Program-made: the position numbers and the translations under genes | Notes under the pieces: generated by a model | Database searches by the model: none | What the model was told of the DNA's origin: nothing | What the model saw: the letters and a program-made list of their open reading frames with translations, nothing else | Part shown: one piece after another, positions 37,119-47,768 of the stretch | Numbering within the stretch: the first letter of the stretch is position 1 | Layout: the number at the start of each line of letters is the position of its first letter | Assembly: GCA_003260075.1 (NCBI GenBank) | Contig: QLIY01000439.1 | Coordinates: forward strand, 51,832 to 115,831 | Reading direction: 5' to 3' | Origin: Phallusia mammillata | Lineage: Eukaryota; Chordata; Ascidiacea; Phlebobranchia; Ascidiidae | DNA length: 64,000 nt

Positions 37119-39275
37119 TTATGGTGCCGTTGCTTCAACAGTTTCACTGAAAAAAGGCAGTAGTGCAGTAAGGGTTGCTTTTTCTGGTTTTGCTACAATT
37201 CTTTCATGGTTTTGGATTATGTTATTGAGCAGCAAGCGTAAGTACGACTGAAGTTTCTTTCGTCGATCCTCAACAAACTTTGTATCTGTGTTTCCAACAA
37301 CTTTCTTTGGTGGGAAATGAAAGGTTTCAACCATATGAAACCTCTTCTGCATGTGTTTATGCAGTTCACGAAACTGAGAGTAGCGCCGGTATACATTCCA
37401 TTCTTCAGTGCCAATGCGTATATATACCTGGTAAGCATAATAAGATTGTGACGGTTTTCCTTGCCGGATTGCAGAAGGTATCCAGATATTAATCAAAGCA
37501 TGAGAGGCTGGAAGATTGGAAATTGGCTCAGAAATGTCATCACTTTCTATCTTAGCAACCAGATCATCACGTGCCATGGGACCACGTAGGGATGTAAGTT
37601 CTTCTTTGTTTGATTTAAGGAGCGTGATAGCACACTGAAGTCGCATTTGTAGTCTTTCATTAAACTCCAAAAGCTCACCATGCATTTCTGCAACCTCAGT
37701 TAACTTTTGCTCATAGCTTTGTGAATCAATTTCATTGTCCTCTGTTGGATGCAAAGTTACATCATTAGCAGCAATGGCATCATGCTTTCCAATTGCCTTC
37801 ATTCCATCTATGTAACTTTTCAATTGTTTACGAAGGATTACTGTGTTACGTTCAGATTCAACTCTATATGCCTCATGCTCCAAGTCTTTCTGTTTCAGCT
37901 TCGCTTCTAAGTTACTCACTTTCATTCGAAGCTCAGCTGAAAGAAGCATTTCAGAATCCAGTAGTGCTCTTAGGGATTTGTTTGATTCCTCAATTTCTTC
38001 TTTGCGATGAACGACAGCATTTAAAGCCTTTTGTAGATCCTCACTGGATAATTTGTTTTCCTTTTTTGCAGTGTACTGTACTTCTCTTTGATTAGTCTGT
38101 TGTACTTCCCTCTGATTTCCATGCAAAGAGTTGCTGATTGGTAAATCAGTACTTCCAACACTTACTTTCGATGATGACCCAGCTTGTGGAATACTTGTTT
38201 CAGGAATACTCTCACATCTATTTTTTACCACAAACGACTCAGCAGGCTTGGTTTCTTCCGGTGACATTAAGCCAGAAACAGAGCTAGTCCTTGACCAGTC
38301 ATCCATCACAATATCATGCGGTACATCTTTAAATTGTAATGTACCTATACCAATACTGGCTGTAACGGCAATTGTTGGGTCATCATTAATTTCGAGGTCA
38401 CACAATGACCGGCTTAGGTCAGATTCAGTTTCTTCAACCAACGAGTCCTGTTCAGTGGTATAGCTTGTAGTTTCAGATGCATCTTTTCGTAAATATGAAG
38501 AATCACCATTGCTCTTTTGTTTATGAGAGGAAAATGTACCAGCTGAAAATGATGAGTCATCATCGCCAAAACTTATAATTGTGGATCGCTTTTTTTTACC
38601 TGATCGTTTTTTTACTTTGGCTGGCAATGATGCCTCTCTGTATGTAGTTACCTCCTCAGCTTGGCCAAAACTTGGTTTTATCGGAAAAGTAGAAGGCAAC
38701 ATGCTCTGAAGTAGGTTATTTGGAGTGATAGCAGTAGCAGATGACAGTGAACCATTCAGTGCAGGGTCGTTAAACTTCAGATTAAAATAGATGGCAGACA
38801 AACCAGCAGCCATATGTGGCAAAGTGCTGGCAAATTCTTGATCTAACAAAAATGCTTCTTCTTCATAGTAGCTTTTTAGCAGATCAACATTCCCAATTAT
38901 CATGTGGAAGTAGCGCTCTAGGGACCCTTCATTTAAGGAGCATCTAATCCATGCTCTTCCCCGTCCAAAATCATTTGTTATGTTCACCATGTCTTCAAAA
39001 CGCTTAATCTCATGGCTTGTGAGATGGAATTTTATAACTGGCCAAAAACATACTGCTGCTGGGTTTGTCAACTGGAAGCCGCCTATTATTTGTCCTGATG
39101 CTTTTTTGAGTCTGTGTTGAAGGACAGTTTCAATTTGGCTGCACAAGCAGGAGACCCAGCTACTTTGCTCGGATGCTAGCTGTTGCTGATTATTAGTCAA
39201 ATGGGTTTGACATTCGCGAACAGCATCCAATAGTCTTGCATGAAGAGATTGTCTTTCTTGTTTAAATGGATCCAT
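37119..39275 (-). CDS. SNX29: SNX29-like RUN and PX domain protein, intronless
   Basis: One uninterrupted frame of 718 residues. N-terminal RUN domain (about 30-190: CLCSQIETVLQHRLKK, FGRGRAWIRCSLNEGSLERY, LDQEFASTLPHMAAGLSAIY), a Ser/Thr-rich acidic linker, coiled coil (about 420-580, including YEQKLTEVAEMHGELLEFNE and LTSLRGPM), and a C-terminal PX domain from about residue 593 (ALINIWIPSAIRQG, YRRYSQF with the phosphoinositide-binding Arg, FPPKK, DRRKKLQSYLRLLL). Order and motifs match sorting nexin 29 (about 813 residues in human), a membrane-associated trafficking protein. The vertebrate gene has many introns and this one has none, yet no poly(A) tract or target duplication marks it as a recent retrocopy. 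It is divergent from ASCC1. Confidence 0.93.
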   Translation of the reverse strand: MDPFKQERQSLHARLLDAVRECQTHLTNNQQQLASEQSSWVSCLCSQIETVLQHRLKKASGQIIGGFQLTNPAAVCFWPVIKFHLTSHEIKRFEDMVNITNDFGRGRAWIRCSLNEGSLERYFHMIIGNVDLLKSYYEEEAFLLDQEFASTLPHMAAGLSAIYFNLKFNDPALNGSLSSATAITPNNLLQSMLPSTFPIKPSFGQAEEVTTYREASLPAKVKKRSGKKKRSTIISFGDDDSSFSAGTFSSHKQKSNGDSSYLRKDASETTSYTTEQDSLVEETESDLSRSLCDLEINDDPTIAVTASIGIGTLQFKDVPHDIVMDDWSRTSSVSGLMSPEETKPAESFVVKNRCESIPETSIPQAGSSSKVSVGSTDLPISNSLHGNQREVQQTNQREVQYTAKKENKLSSEDLQKALNAVVHRKEEIEESNKSLRALLDSEMLLSAELRMKVSNLEAKLKQKDLEHEAYRVESERNTVILRKQLKSYIDGMKAIGKHDAIAANDVTLHPTEDNEIDSQSYEQKLTEVAEMHGELLEFNERLQMRLQCAITLLKSNKEELTSLRGPMARDDLVAKIESDDISEPISNLPASHALINIWIPSAIRQGKPSQSYYAYQVYIRIGTEEWNVYRRYSQFRELHKHMQKRFHMVETFHFPPKKVVGNTDTKFVEDRRKKLQSYLRLLLNNIIQNHERIVAKPEKATLTALLPFFSETVEATAP

Positions 39276-40446
39276 TATTCAACAAAAAACCATATCACTA
39301 TAGTGATTTACTACATGCAAGTTCTAAACATAGAGCTAAAAAAGAAAATCCCTAACATAAAGCAACAATGCTATTAACATGTTGGTTAATGTGCAGTTAA
39401 TTTGGGTGCCAATTGTCATGTGCAAATTAATAGGTATCCTTCCTTCATAATGTAATAGAACATAGTTTATTTAGTGGTTTCTACATATACCATTTGCTAC
39501 AATTGTTTTCTTTTGCTAAGTCTAAATATCAAAGCATTTTGTATCATGATTTTTCTAAAAAAATTGTGTTTTCTTACACAAGCTAGTAGTGGCACTAATA
39601 GGAAGTAACATTTGTGGAACATAAATTAAAACACACAAACACTAAATGTAAACATCAAATGAGAGTTTTTGCCATATTGTTAGCGTCAATATTAATGAAT
39701 GTATATTTGCAATAATTGCACTGTTTAAATGATTGTATCATAACAAAAAAAGTGATTATATCATTCATATGCAGGCAGGACTCGCAGGAGTGTGGAAAAT
39801 ATTTTTTCTTTTTGATTGTTAAAGTCTAGAAAAAATGCTTGTAATAATTTGAATGTAGAAAAAGCAAACAATTATCATGTGCACAAAAGTAAAGCAAAAA
39901 TAGTAAAACTGGTAAACAATTATTTTTTATTGTTGTTTTTTGCAGATGCTACGAAAACTTGTCATAAACATTAGGCAAATATGCATAAAGTTATTAACCT
40001 CGCGCAGTAATAGTTATTCACGCTTATTATACTAGTTTAAATAGTAAATCCCGCATTCCCGCAGCCTTTGTTATTGCTTTGTTGATGGTTGAACCGATTA
40101 AAGAAAAACTTACTGGAAGTCAATCTGTTTTCGGACCTCTGGCGGAAAGATTGCACACACACATAGAAACAAAAAACCCTGCAAAACGGAAACTCGACGA
40201 CCCAACTTTTCGTCTTTTCTCTTTTCCTGAGTTTAACAAATTTGTTTTCCTGCGTTTTTCTCAGAAAGTGTTAACTGAACAAAAACCGTGTGTGTGGCTT
40301 TGTGGATTATAAAAATTTTCTAATCATTTTTCCATATTGCATTTTCCATGTCCAGTTTTTTTCTGCCTCCTTCATGTAAAGTTTTACAATTACAACACTC
40401 TGCCGTCGTTAAGTTGGCAACTTGGCATTACCAACTGCCAAGTGGG

Positions 40447-40515
<69 letters not shown>

Positions 40516-40874
40516 GATTTGTCTTGTCGCCGGGTTATCCACGTAATGTACGTAAATGCTTCAATCCATGCGATTTACGTAATGCACCGACTCGACCTAA
40601 GTTTGTGTGGACCCAAACCAAACATCAGAATTGTTTGTGACGTCACAAGTTACAATGCTATGTGCCTTTATTTCATAACTTTCCTGCAAGTGCAGCAGTC
40701 ATGATTGTTTGGATTTTTTGAGTGTTTGCCTGACAGCAAGAGTTTAACTTTACCTCTTGGCCAGACGGCGTTAAAGCCACCTTGTGTGCTTAGAACTTAG
40801 AAGTTTTGGCAATTTAACAGTTACTAAACTACAGTGCATGGTTTTGTAGGCAATAGGCATATTGCAGCAAAGTT
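39276..40874. other. Divergent spacer, SNX29-like / ASCC1
   Basis: AT-rich 1.6 kb that should hold both promoters. A 66-base G run lies at 40449-40514. A short open frame at 40079-40312 has no recognisable motif. No other feature seen. Confidence 0.5.
40449..40514. other. G run of 66, probable gap
   Basis: In the SNX29/ASCC1 divergent promoter region; part of the promoter may be missing. Confidence 0.65.
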
Positions 40875-42404
40875 ATGGACATATTAAACCCACAACTAAT
40901 CTCGATTAGCGGTCGAGTTTATTGTAAATATGCAACTGACAACAACTTTGCGACACCACAAAGTTATGAAGAACCTGAAGTTTGTTGGGACGATGAGCCT
41001 AATTGTGAATCAACAGTCACAAAGAATCAAAGTGGAAGGTTTACAAATTTTGATTAATTTGCTTTGTATTAATAACAAAATGAATGGTTTTAGATAATAT
41101 AACATCTGGTGCTTTCAGAAACAATAAATTTTTCCGGAATTTATTGACCTAATACTACTAGAATAAATTGTCCAAGCAATGTGGTTTTACAATACATACA
41201 GTGCACATTTTTGTTCCAGGTATGAAGCTGCAGTCAATGTCCCATCGGCTCTTTTTAAGCATGTTATTGGGAGAAAGGGAGCAATGAAGCATAAGCTGGA
41301 GCAGGAATCTCATACCAAGATCACTATTCCTGGCAAGGGGTGTAATGGAAGCATCATAATTACTGGTGACAAATCATCATCAGTATCTTCAGCACAAAAT
41401 CGAATTGAAATCTTGGTAGCAGAGAAAAGGTGGAGAGAACCCTTTACTCATTTTATTTCAATTCCACTTACAAGTGAACTTGTCAGGACAAGCTTTGAAA
41501 CTTTTCGCAAGTTAGCAATAGATACTTGCAGTCTTGATCCAAGACTTTTTCAGAATCCACAAAAATTGCATTTAACAATTTGTACATTAGTTTTACTGGA
41601 TGACTCAGAAGTAGAAAGAGCAATAGCAGCATTTAAAAAGTGCATTACAAGATTGTCATCCGAAATCCTCGGGGAAACTCAGCTTCAGATTAAGGTCAAA
41701 GGACTGGAATACATGAATGATGACCCAGGAGCTGTTGATGTGCTTTATGCAAAGGTAAAGGTTGTTGTTCACTATAATTAAAGAACTCACCTGGTTAAAA
41801 TAAGGTTTTTGTGCTTGTTAATTTTTGACAAGTAAATCACAGCCGAAATCGGTTAACCAGGATTTTTTAGCCAACACAGAATCCCGATAAACCAGTTTGA
41901 TTAACCAGTACATCTATATTTGTAATTATGTTGTAAATCATACAATTTCAGCACTCAACCAAAACCATTAATCCTGTTCTGTTTAAATGTGACCAAGTAG
42001 TAGATTGTTTGCAAAATTTGCTTCTACAACATTAGTGTATCTATGTATCAGGAGTTTTTCGGAAATTGGTGTTTTTATGATAGGTTGTTGATGAGAATGG
42101 CACCAACAAGTTACAAAATTTTGCTGATGCTATAGCTACTGAACTGGTCGAGGGTGGATTGTCTGAAAATCAGTATGATCATGTGAAATTGCATGGAACA
42201 CTGCTGAACACAACCTTTAGAAAGGCAAACTCATCAGACAGGAATGAGAAAGGAAAAAGAGAAACATTTGATGCTCAGGAAGTCCTGGATAAATTTGAAA
42301 CATTTGATTTTGGTACAGTGCCATTGGATAAAATTTGTTTATCCGCCCGGTTTACAACAAATGCCGATGGGTATTACGATTCCGTTGATGTTGCACAACT
42401 TTAA
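40875..42404 (+). CDS. ASCC1: Activating signal cointegrator 1 complex subunit 1
   Basis: Nuclear subunit of the ASC-1/ASCC complex, which acts in transcription coactivation and alkylation repair with the ASCC3 helicase and ALKBH3. Exons: 40875-41038, 41220-41754 and 42084-42404, giving 340 codons (339 residues; human about 357). The start MDILNPQLISISGRVYCK matches the conserved N-terminus. The KH domain spans about residues 56-125, with the GRKG loop at 72-75. The C-terminal AKAP7/2H-phosphoesterase fold shows both His-x-Thr motifs: LHLTI (His about 172) and LHGTL (His about 270). The stretch EYMNDDPGAVDVLYAKV is diagnostic. The stop codon is 144 bases from the convergent end of MRTO4. All splice phases agree. 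Confidence 0.97.
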
Positions 42405-42548
42405 CTTTTGTTCCAAGTCTTAAAGTGTCAAAATTAAGATGTAGTGTTTAATACAATTATATGATAACCTACTTTGCTTTTGTGACATATGTTTTAACTG
42501 AAAAAGGTATGTGAACAAATAATAACATCACACAGAAAAACAAGTGCA

Positions 42549-45500
42549 TTATTTTTTATTTTTAATCCGACTTGACCGCCTTGGTGTTTTCACCATATCA
42601 CTCGCAAACAAATTTTCAGCATCTGGTACATTTTCCTTTCCAGTTACCATAGTTTCTGTTTCCGACCCCAAATCGTCCTTTGTTTCGGCTTTGGTCTCCG
42701 ACTCCACTACATTCATATTTTGATCCACAAAATCATATTCTTGGTCATCTGACGTCACTCTAACTTTGTTAAAAATTTGTTCAGGTGGGGAAACTTCAAA
42801 TGCTTCAAACTCCCCTGTGCCTTTGTCCCACATGTATTGCATGTTAATGGTAAATTGGGCCATCACTATATTCAGCAATTTCTAAAAAAAAAACAGTTGG
42901 AACCGAATATAAAAACTGTCCTGAACCAATGTGCACTTTACATGTGATTTCAGTTGTGGATTATTTCTTGTTCAGAACTGAGGGTGCCATTCATGGGCAA
43001 AATCGATTTTTATGTATTAAATTCCATGATGAAAAACAAACTGGTTTAAGTGTATATACTGAAAGCTTCAGTTTAGTGTACACCAGTGGTTCTCAAACTC
43101 GGTTTTCGGGGCCGCATGCGGCTCCCAACTGCTTATTTTGCGGCTCGCACCAGACCTCAGAAAACCACCAGAAAGTTGCTATTTTAGCTTTTAAAGTCAT
43201 AATCTTTAGTGATTTTATCAAGGTTTCGTTTTTTTTGCGGCTCCGTACACACTTAAAAAAGTACCATTTGGCCCCGACAAGAAAAAAGTTTGAGAACCAC
43301 TGGTGTACACAGTTATAACCGGTTTAACTGATAATTTGTTACACCTGGAAGCTCTCATAAACACTTACCAGTATTTTGCATTGTTCTGGTGTTAAAACAT
43401 CACCATCTTTGCACACTGTGTGTTCTTCCAGCATTGTCACAATCCCTGAATGATTTTTTTTAAATGAACTTGAATTATTGTTTGTTAATTGGATGAAGGG
43501 CAAAACTAAGGTTTCTCGCAACATAAAAATATAAATTTGATTGACAATTGATAACAATGAGGTGAAATAAGTTTGTGTCAAATAAATTAAAAAAAACCTT
43601 TGAAGCAGTAACCTCAAAGGTTTGTTCTAAGCACACAAGAACATATTACGATCAACAAATTACAAATGGTTTTGTTTTGATGCTGTTGGAAGAAATTCGA
43701 ATTTATTGTGCACATAAAAGTTATGTGGCCCTCGCTTGAGGTCCGAAATTGGTTATACGGCCCACCGAGGAAAAATGTTGCACACCCCTGGTCTAAACCT
43801 TACAGTCTCATTGAAGTTATCTAAAGCTAACATTAAAACAACTGTATTTAATTACCTTTCTTCAGAGCTACAGGTAAACCCAACTTTCTTAAATGTGGTT
43901 CAATGGCATGTGAAAACTGTGTGAGTGGCCCTTCAGCCAATTCCACAGTGCTAGTTGCTATGTTTCCAGCACGTGCATGGTCATGTTCACTGTACTCCTT
44001 AAACCACCTGTAACATACACTACATATAATTACATAAACACGATAATCAAAAAGAGCATAAGCTATGGCATTAATTTTTGTGGACAATGTACTCTGCTTA
44101 ATCATCAACAACTTCTGCTTAAATGGGAATAGCTTTGTGTACAAAATGTTTCAGATTCTGAAAATAACAATTTAGCCGAGTAACAATGTTTTACAAATGA
44201 CAGCCTCCTTGAAAGCACGTGTTTTTGAATTTTTGACACACGAATGGGCATCGCTCATGATCAAGCTGAGTGTACGACCAGTGAATCATTTTTATTATTA
44301 TTTTAAGTTATGGACTGGTGGCTAAGTTTCTTGCTCAAATAAGCACAAGTGATCAAGACAGGATTATAACTTAAACCATTTGGCCATCTTCATAATGGCA
44401 ATTGTTGTTGTCATTTAATGATCAGGGGCAGTTTAAAAAAATGTTAGTAGGCCAGCTTACAGTTTTAAGGTACAACTATATTATTGTGAAAACAATGACA
44501 TGTTAAATTTCTAAACAGTATGTAACAAAAAAAAATCTCATTTACAGCCAGACTGTCTAACAGTGGTTCCCAAACTGTGGGCCATGGCCCAGTACTGGCC
44601 CCCCAAGACATTTTCAATAGGCCACAGAGCCACTTGAACAGATTCTACTGTTTTGTTATACTGTAGATATTATGCGCTTTGTTTTAAAAAACATAATTTT
44701 TGCAAAGAATTCCGAATCTTGTAGCCAAATTTCAGGAGCATGTATCTCATTAAAATAAATTGCTAGAAACCATTTCGCTTGTTTTTGAGTTATTTTTTGC
44801 CCAAATTTACAGCACATGGTGGGCCACGAATCGCTATTCAATAGACATGTTGGCCACAGACCAAAAAAGTTTGGGAACCCCTGGTATAAGATATTGAGGA
44901 CATTACAGTACTTACTGGATGACTTCATCTTTTGTTTTATTTGTAAACAACAGTCCCACTTCGTTCTGTAGTTTTGCTGCTAATTTGTACAATCCAGTCC
45001 TGACTTCGGTCTCAGGAGTTTTTCCAAATGCCAATGCCATGACTTTGTTTTTTCCATAGAAAAACCTTAGATGGACAATTCAAGTAAATCGTGGCTTTGT
45101 TTTAAGAGAAAACATGAAAACAAATAGCACAAGCAGAACTTATGTACAAGTGAATATTGAATAAAAGCTATTATACAAACCTGCTATGTTTCCATGTGTT
45201 TCTTACTTCTTTAAGTTTGCTATTTCTCATATTACTCACACTAAAGATGAAAACGCGTTCATACAGATCCAGACAATTCCTCACCTTAGCACAAAATCAC
45301 TGCTGTTACTCTATTGTACCTTTCAATATTATCAACTTTACTTAAACTAAGCACAATTACATGGACCAAAGCAAATTTTAAGATACTTTAGGACAGCGGT
45401 TCCCAACCTGTGGGTCGCGACCCCAACTGGGGTCGCCTGACGATTTGCTTGGGGTCACCTAAGGCAGGGCCTGTCAAACATGCAGCCCTCCAAGGGTTTT

Positions 45501-46890
45501 TGTACGGCCTGTGAAGTAACTTTTATATGTTTTTTTTTTAGTCATCTGAAATACCCTGTCAGACCAGTGAGTTTAGATGACACAATCATTCTCTGCTAGT
45601 GGCATATGCAACGTTTCAGTAGGATGATCGAAACAGCCCACCTTCATAATCAACAATTGCGATTGTTGCGCCATTGTACGCCATTGTTTTCGCAGAAAGC
45701 AATTAAGCACAGTTGGTTCTTTTACACCGCGCCACTGTATATAATGGCAGTAATGAACTTTTTTCTTTTAAATTTTTGTTGTTGTCATGTTACATTGTCA
45801 CAATGTTTCAATAGTGTGCCCCTAGACTTACTTCAAAGTTTGTTTTTGGCCCTCAAGGTTGTTTGAGTTTGACACACCTGGCCTAAGGCTTGGTTCCCAA
45901 CTTGTTTTAGGCCAAGGACCACTAACCCCAATCAAATAAATACATTAAATTTTAATTTAGAGCCTACTAATTTTTGACCTTGGGGCCACCGCAACTTGGC
46001 AAATGTTATCATGGGGTCACGGCACCAGAAAGGTTCGGAACCGCTGCTTTAGGATGAAGGCAATAAGACAATTATATGATGTATCACTGTCAACTTAAAA
46101 CAGAAAACGTAAAAGTCTAAACACTCCACATTGCATGGTGACATTAAAGTCTCTGTTACTACTTGTGATGAAAGGTGGTCCAGCTTATCATTTTCCAGTC
46201 TGCAGAACATGGCAGTTCCCGATTAGATCTTGTGCGAGCAGGGCCTACTTGTCCCGCATGCCCAACCCATAAGTTTGCAAGACCAATTTCAGCAGGCACA
46301 AAGCAAGTAAAAGAGGCCAAGACAGGCCAGTTAAACACCTTTGGGGCAAAATTTGCGTGTGCAAACCCAAAAAATTGGCGTGCAAGAAATTTTGTTACAA
46401 AAAACCGTGCGTGCACCTGCCACATTCTGCAGACTGGATCATCTTGATGACATTGTAATATAATAATCAAAGAAAATGATATGGTGAGGATGGGCTAAAC
46501 ATTTATCTCTGCCACAACAACCCCAATATTATCACCACTCTCACCTCCTCAATTAGACTCTGTTTTGATTCAAGGCCTTTCTTCTTTGTCTGGGTCAATG
46601 AAACTAGAATGCAAAGAGATTGCAGGTTAACATGACATATAGGAGTTTGGTAAAAGTTATTAACAATGTGATTAACTAAGTTGTTAATGGCTTCATATTC
46701 ACATGTACCCTGTGCGGTGACAGCTACGCACCTGACACTGTACCATGGATAGTTTGGTAGCATTTCATTATATCTGATTAATTATCTAAACATCAAAAAT
46801 ATTCTTATTCTATAGCATTCAGCCATTCCCATATTCCTAAAAAAAATATTTTAAATACACACCTCTTTTATCCCGTCGCGACTTCGGCAT
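42549..46890 (-). CDS. MRTO4: mRNA turnover protein 4 homologue, ribosome assembly factor
   Basis: Nucleolar uL10-like factor that holds the P-stalk site on pre-60S ribosomes until uL10 replaces it. Exons: 46863-46890, 46545-46603, 45181-45284, 44916-45065, 43856-44007, 43369-43445 and 42549-42881, giving 301 codons (300 residues). Start [10 protein letters not shown]; then [98 protein letters not shown] and MQYMWD. All are uL10/Mrt4 family blocks in order. Human MRTO4 is about 239 residues. The extra length here is a C-terminal acidic tail ending in basic [11 protein letters not shown]. Introns are crowded with hAT-type MITEs. AATAAA lies within the last codons. Confidence 0.96.
43084..43302. 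mobile_element. hAT-type MITE in MRTO4 intron 6
   Basis: Terminal inverted repeats CAGTGGTTCTCAAACTCG / AGTTTGAGAACCACTG, flanked by identical 8-bp duplications GTGTACAC (43076-43083 and 43303-43310). 219 bp with no coding frame. The ends match the widespread CAGxGGTTCTCAAAC hAT group. Confidence 0.93.
44561..44883. mobile_element. hAT-type MITE in MRTO4 intron 4
   Basis: Ends CAGTGGTTCCCAAACTGTGG and AAGTTTGGGAACCCCTG form an imperfect inverted repeat. Flanking 8-mers do not match clearly, so the target duplication has decayed or the border is off. It ends about 33 bases from the exon 4 donor. Confidence 0.75.
45394..46046. mobile_element. hAT-type MITE in MRTO4 intron 2 (host of a nested element)
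   Basis: Ends CAGCGGTTCCCAACCTGTGG / AGGTTCGGAACCGCTG, with identical 8-bp duplications CTTTAGGA (45386-45393 and 46047-46054). The interior is interrupted by a second element at 45465-45880; without it the host is about 230 bp. Confidence 0.92.
45465..45880. mobile_element. Nested hAT-type MITE inside the 45394-46046 element
   Basis: Ends CAGGGCCTGTCAAACATGC / GAGTTTGACACACCTG, with flanking 8-mers ACCTAAGG and GCCTAAGG (7 of 8). It sits inside the host element and is therefore younger. Confidence 0.85.
46195..46437. mobile_element. hAT-type MITE, CCAGTCTGCAGA family, copy 1
   Basis: Ends CCAGTCTGCAGAACATGGCA and TGCCACATTCTGCAGACTGG, with flanking 8-mers ATCATTTT and ATCATCTT (7 of 8). 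In MRTO4 intron 2. Related along its length, in reverse orientation, to the copy at 51960-52212. Confidence 0.87.
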
Positions 46891-47768
46891 AGTCAGTTTC
46901 TGATTGAATTTACAAGACAAATAAATAACCAAACTTACATACAAGTAATTGAAGTCGTTTGTCAGCAATGGAGCCTTTGGCCAATTGCGGGGAATTCCCC
47001 AGTTTTTGCAAAAACACGTGTTTTGTTTACGATTTCTATGAATACTAAAAATGTTTTTTTTTCACGAACAGCTTGCAGCGTTTTATTGTAGTATTTGTAA
47101 ACAATACCTAGACACACTAGGCGACAGTGTTTATTCCCGATAAATTTTCAAACAACAATACAAATTGTTCACAGCACGCAAAAATGGTGAACTAAACACA
47201 TACAAGTATCTTCAAGAAATGGAACTACTTGAAAAACACTGCAATAAGCCTTTTTTAAAGCTTCAAACTTGTAGTAACGATTGTAATTTCTGCAAATTGC
47301 ACTAGTAATTTGTTGCAACAGCTCACAAAATTTTACAGGCTTACTTAACTGATTTCAAAGAATCATCTAATAATGGATAAAAGCACTGTGGCAGTTTAAT
47401 GGTAACAATACTGCAAATGGCAAAAATAATTGTAGGCCAAGTGAAGAAAAATTAAATAAACATCTTAAAATGTCTGTTTTAATTTAGAGACAAATTAAAC
47501 TTTTTTTCATACAAATTTGCTACCTGTGACATCCCACAGACATAAACCATGATTTAACCTAAACCAAAACAGCTCTTCGATAAACCACAATTTTTCACCT
47601 AATGCTAAATTAAGATCTTTATGTCAAGTGTTGGAACCACCTATTTAAAATAGAACCAAGGACGAACAATTCATGAAACCCTTACAAACCATCAATACCA
47701 TGGTGTCCTTTGGTAGTTGCTTTAACACCACCTGAAATTTACCAACTTTAAATTAACTTTTTCCATTT
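46891..47768. other. Spacer between TMX3 (3' end) and MRTO4 (5' end)
   Basis: 878 bases, AT-rich, on the path from the TMX3 stop to the MRTO4 start (both minus strand). No gene or repeat seen. It presumably holds the MRTO4 promoter. Confidence 0.5.

Noticed and set aside
40079..40312. 77-residue frame upstream of ASCC1
   Set aside because: No motif, no splice partner, and it falls in the shared promoter region. ASCC1 starts at 40875 with its conserved N-terminus.
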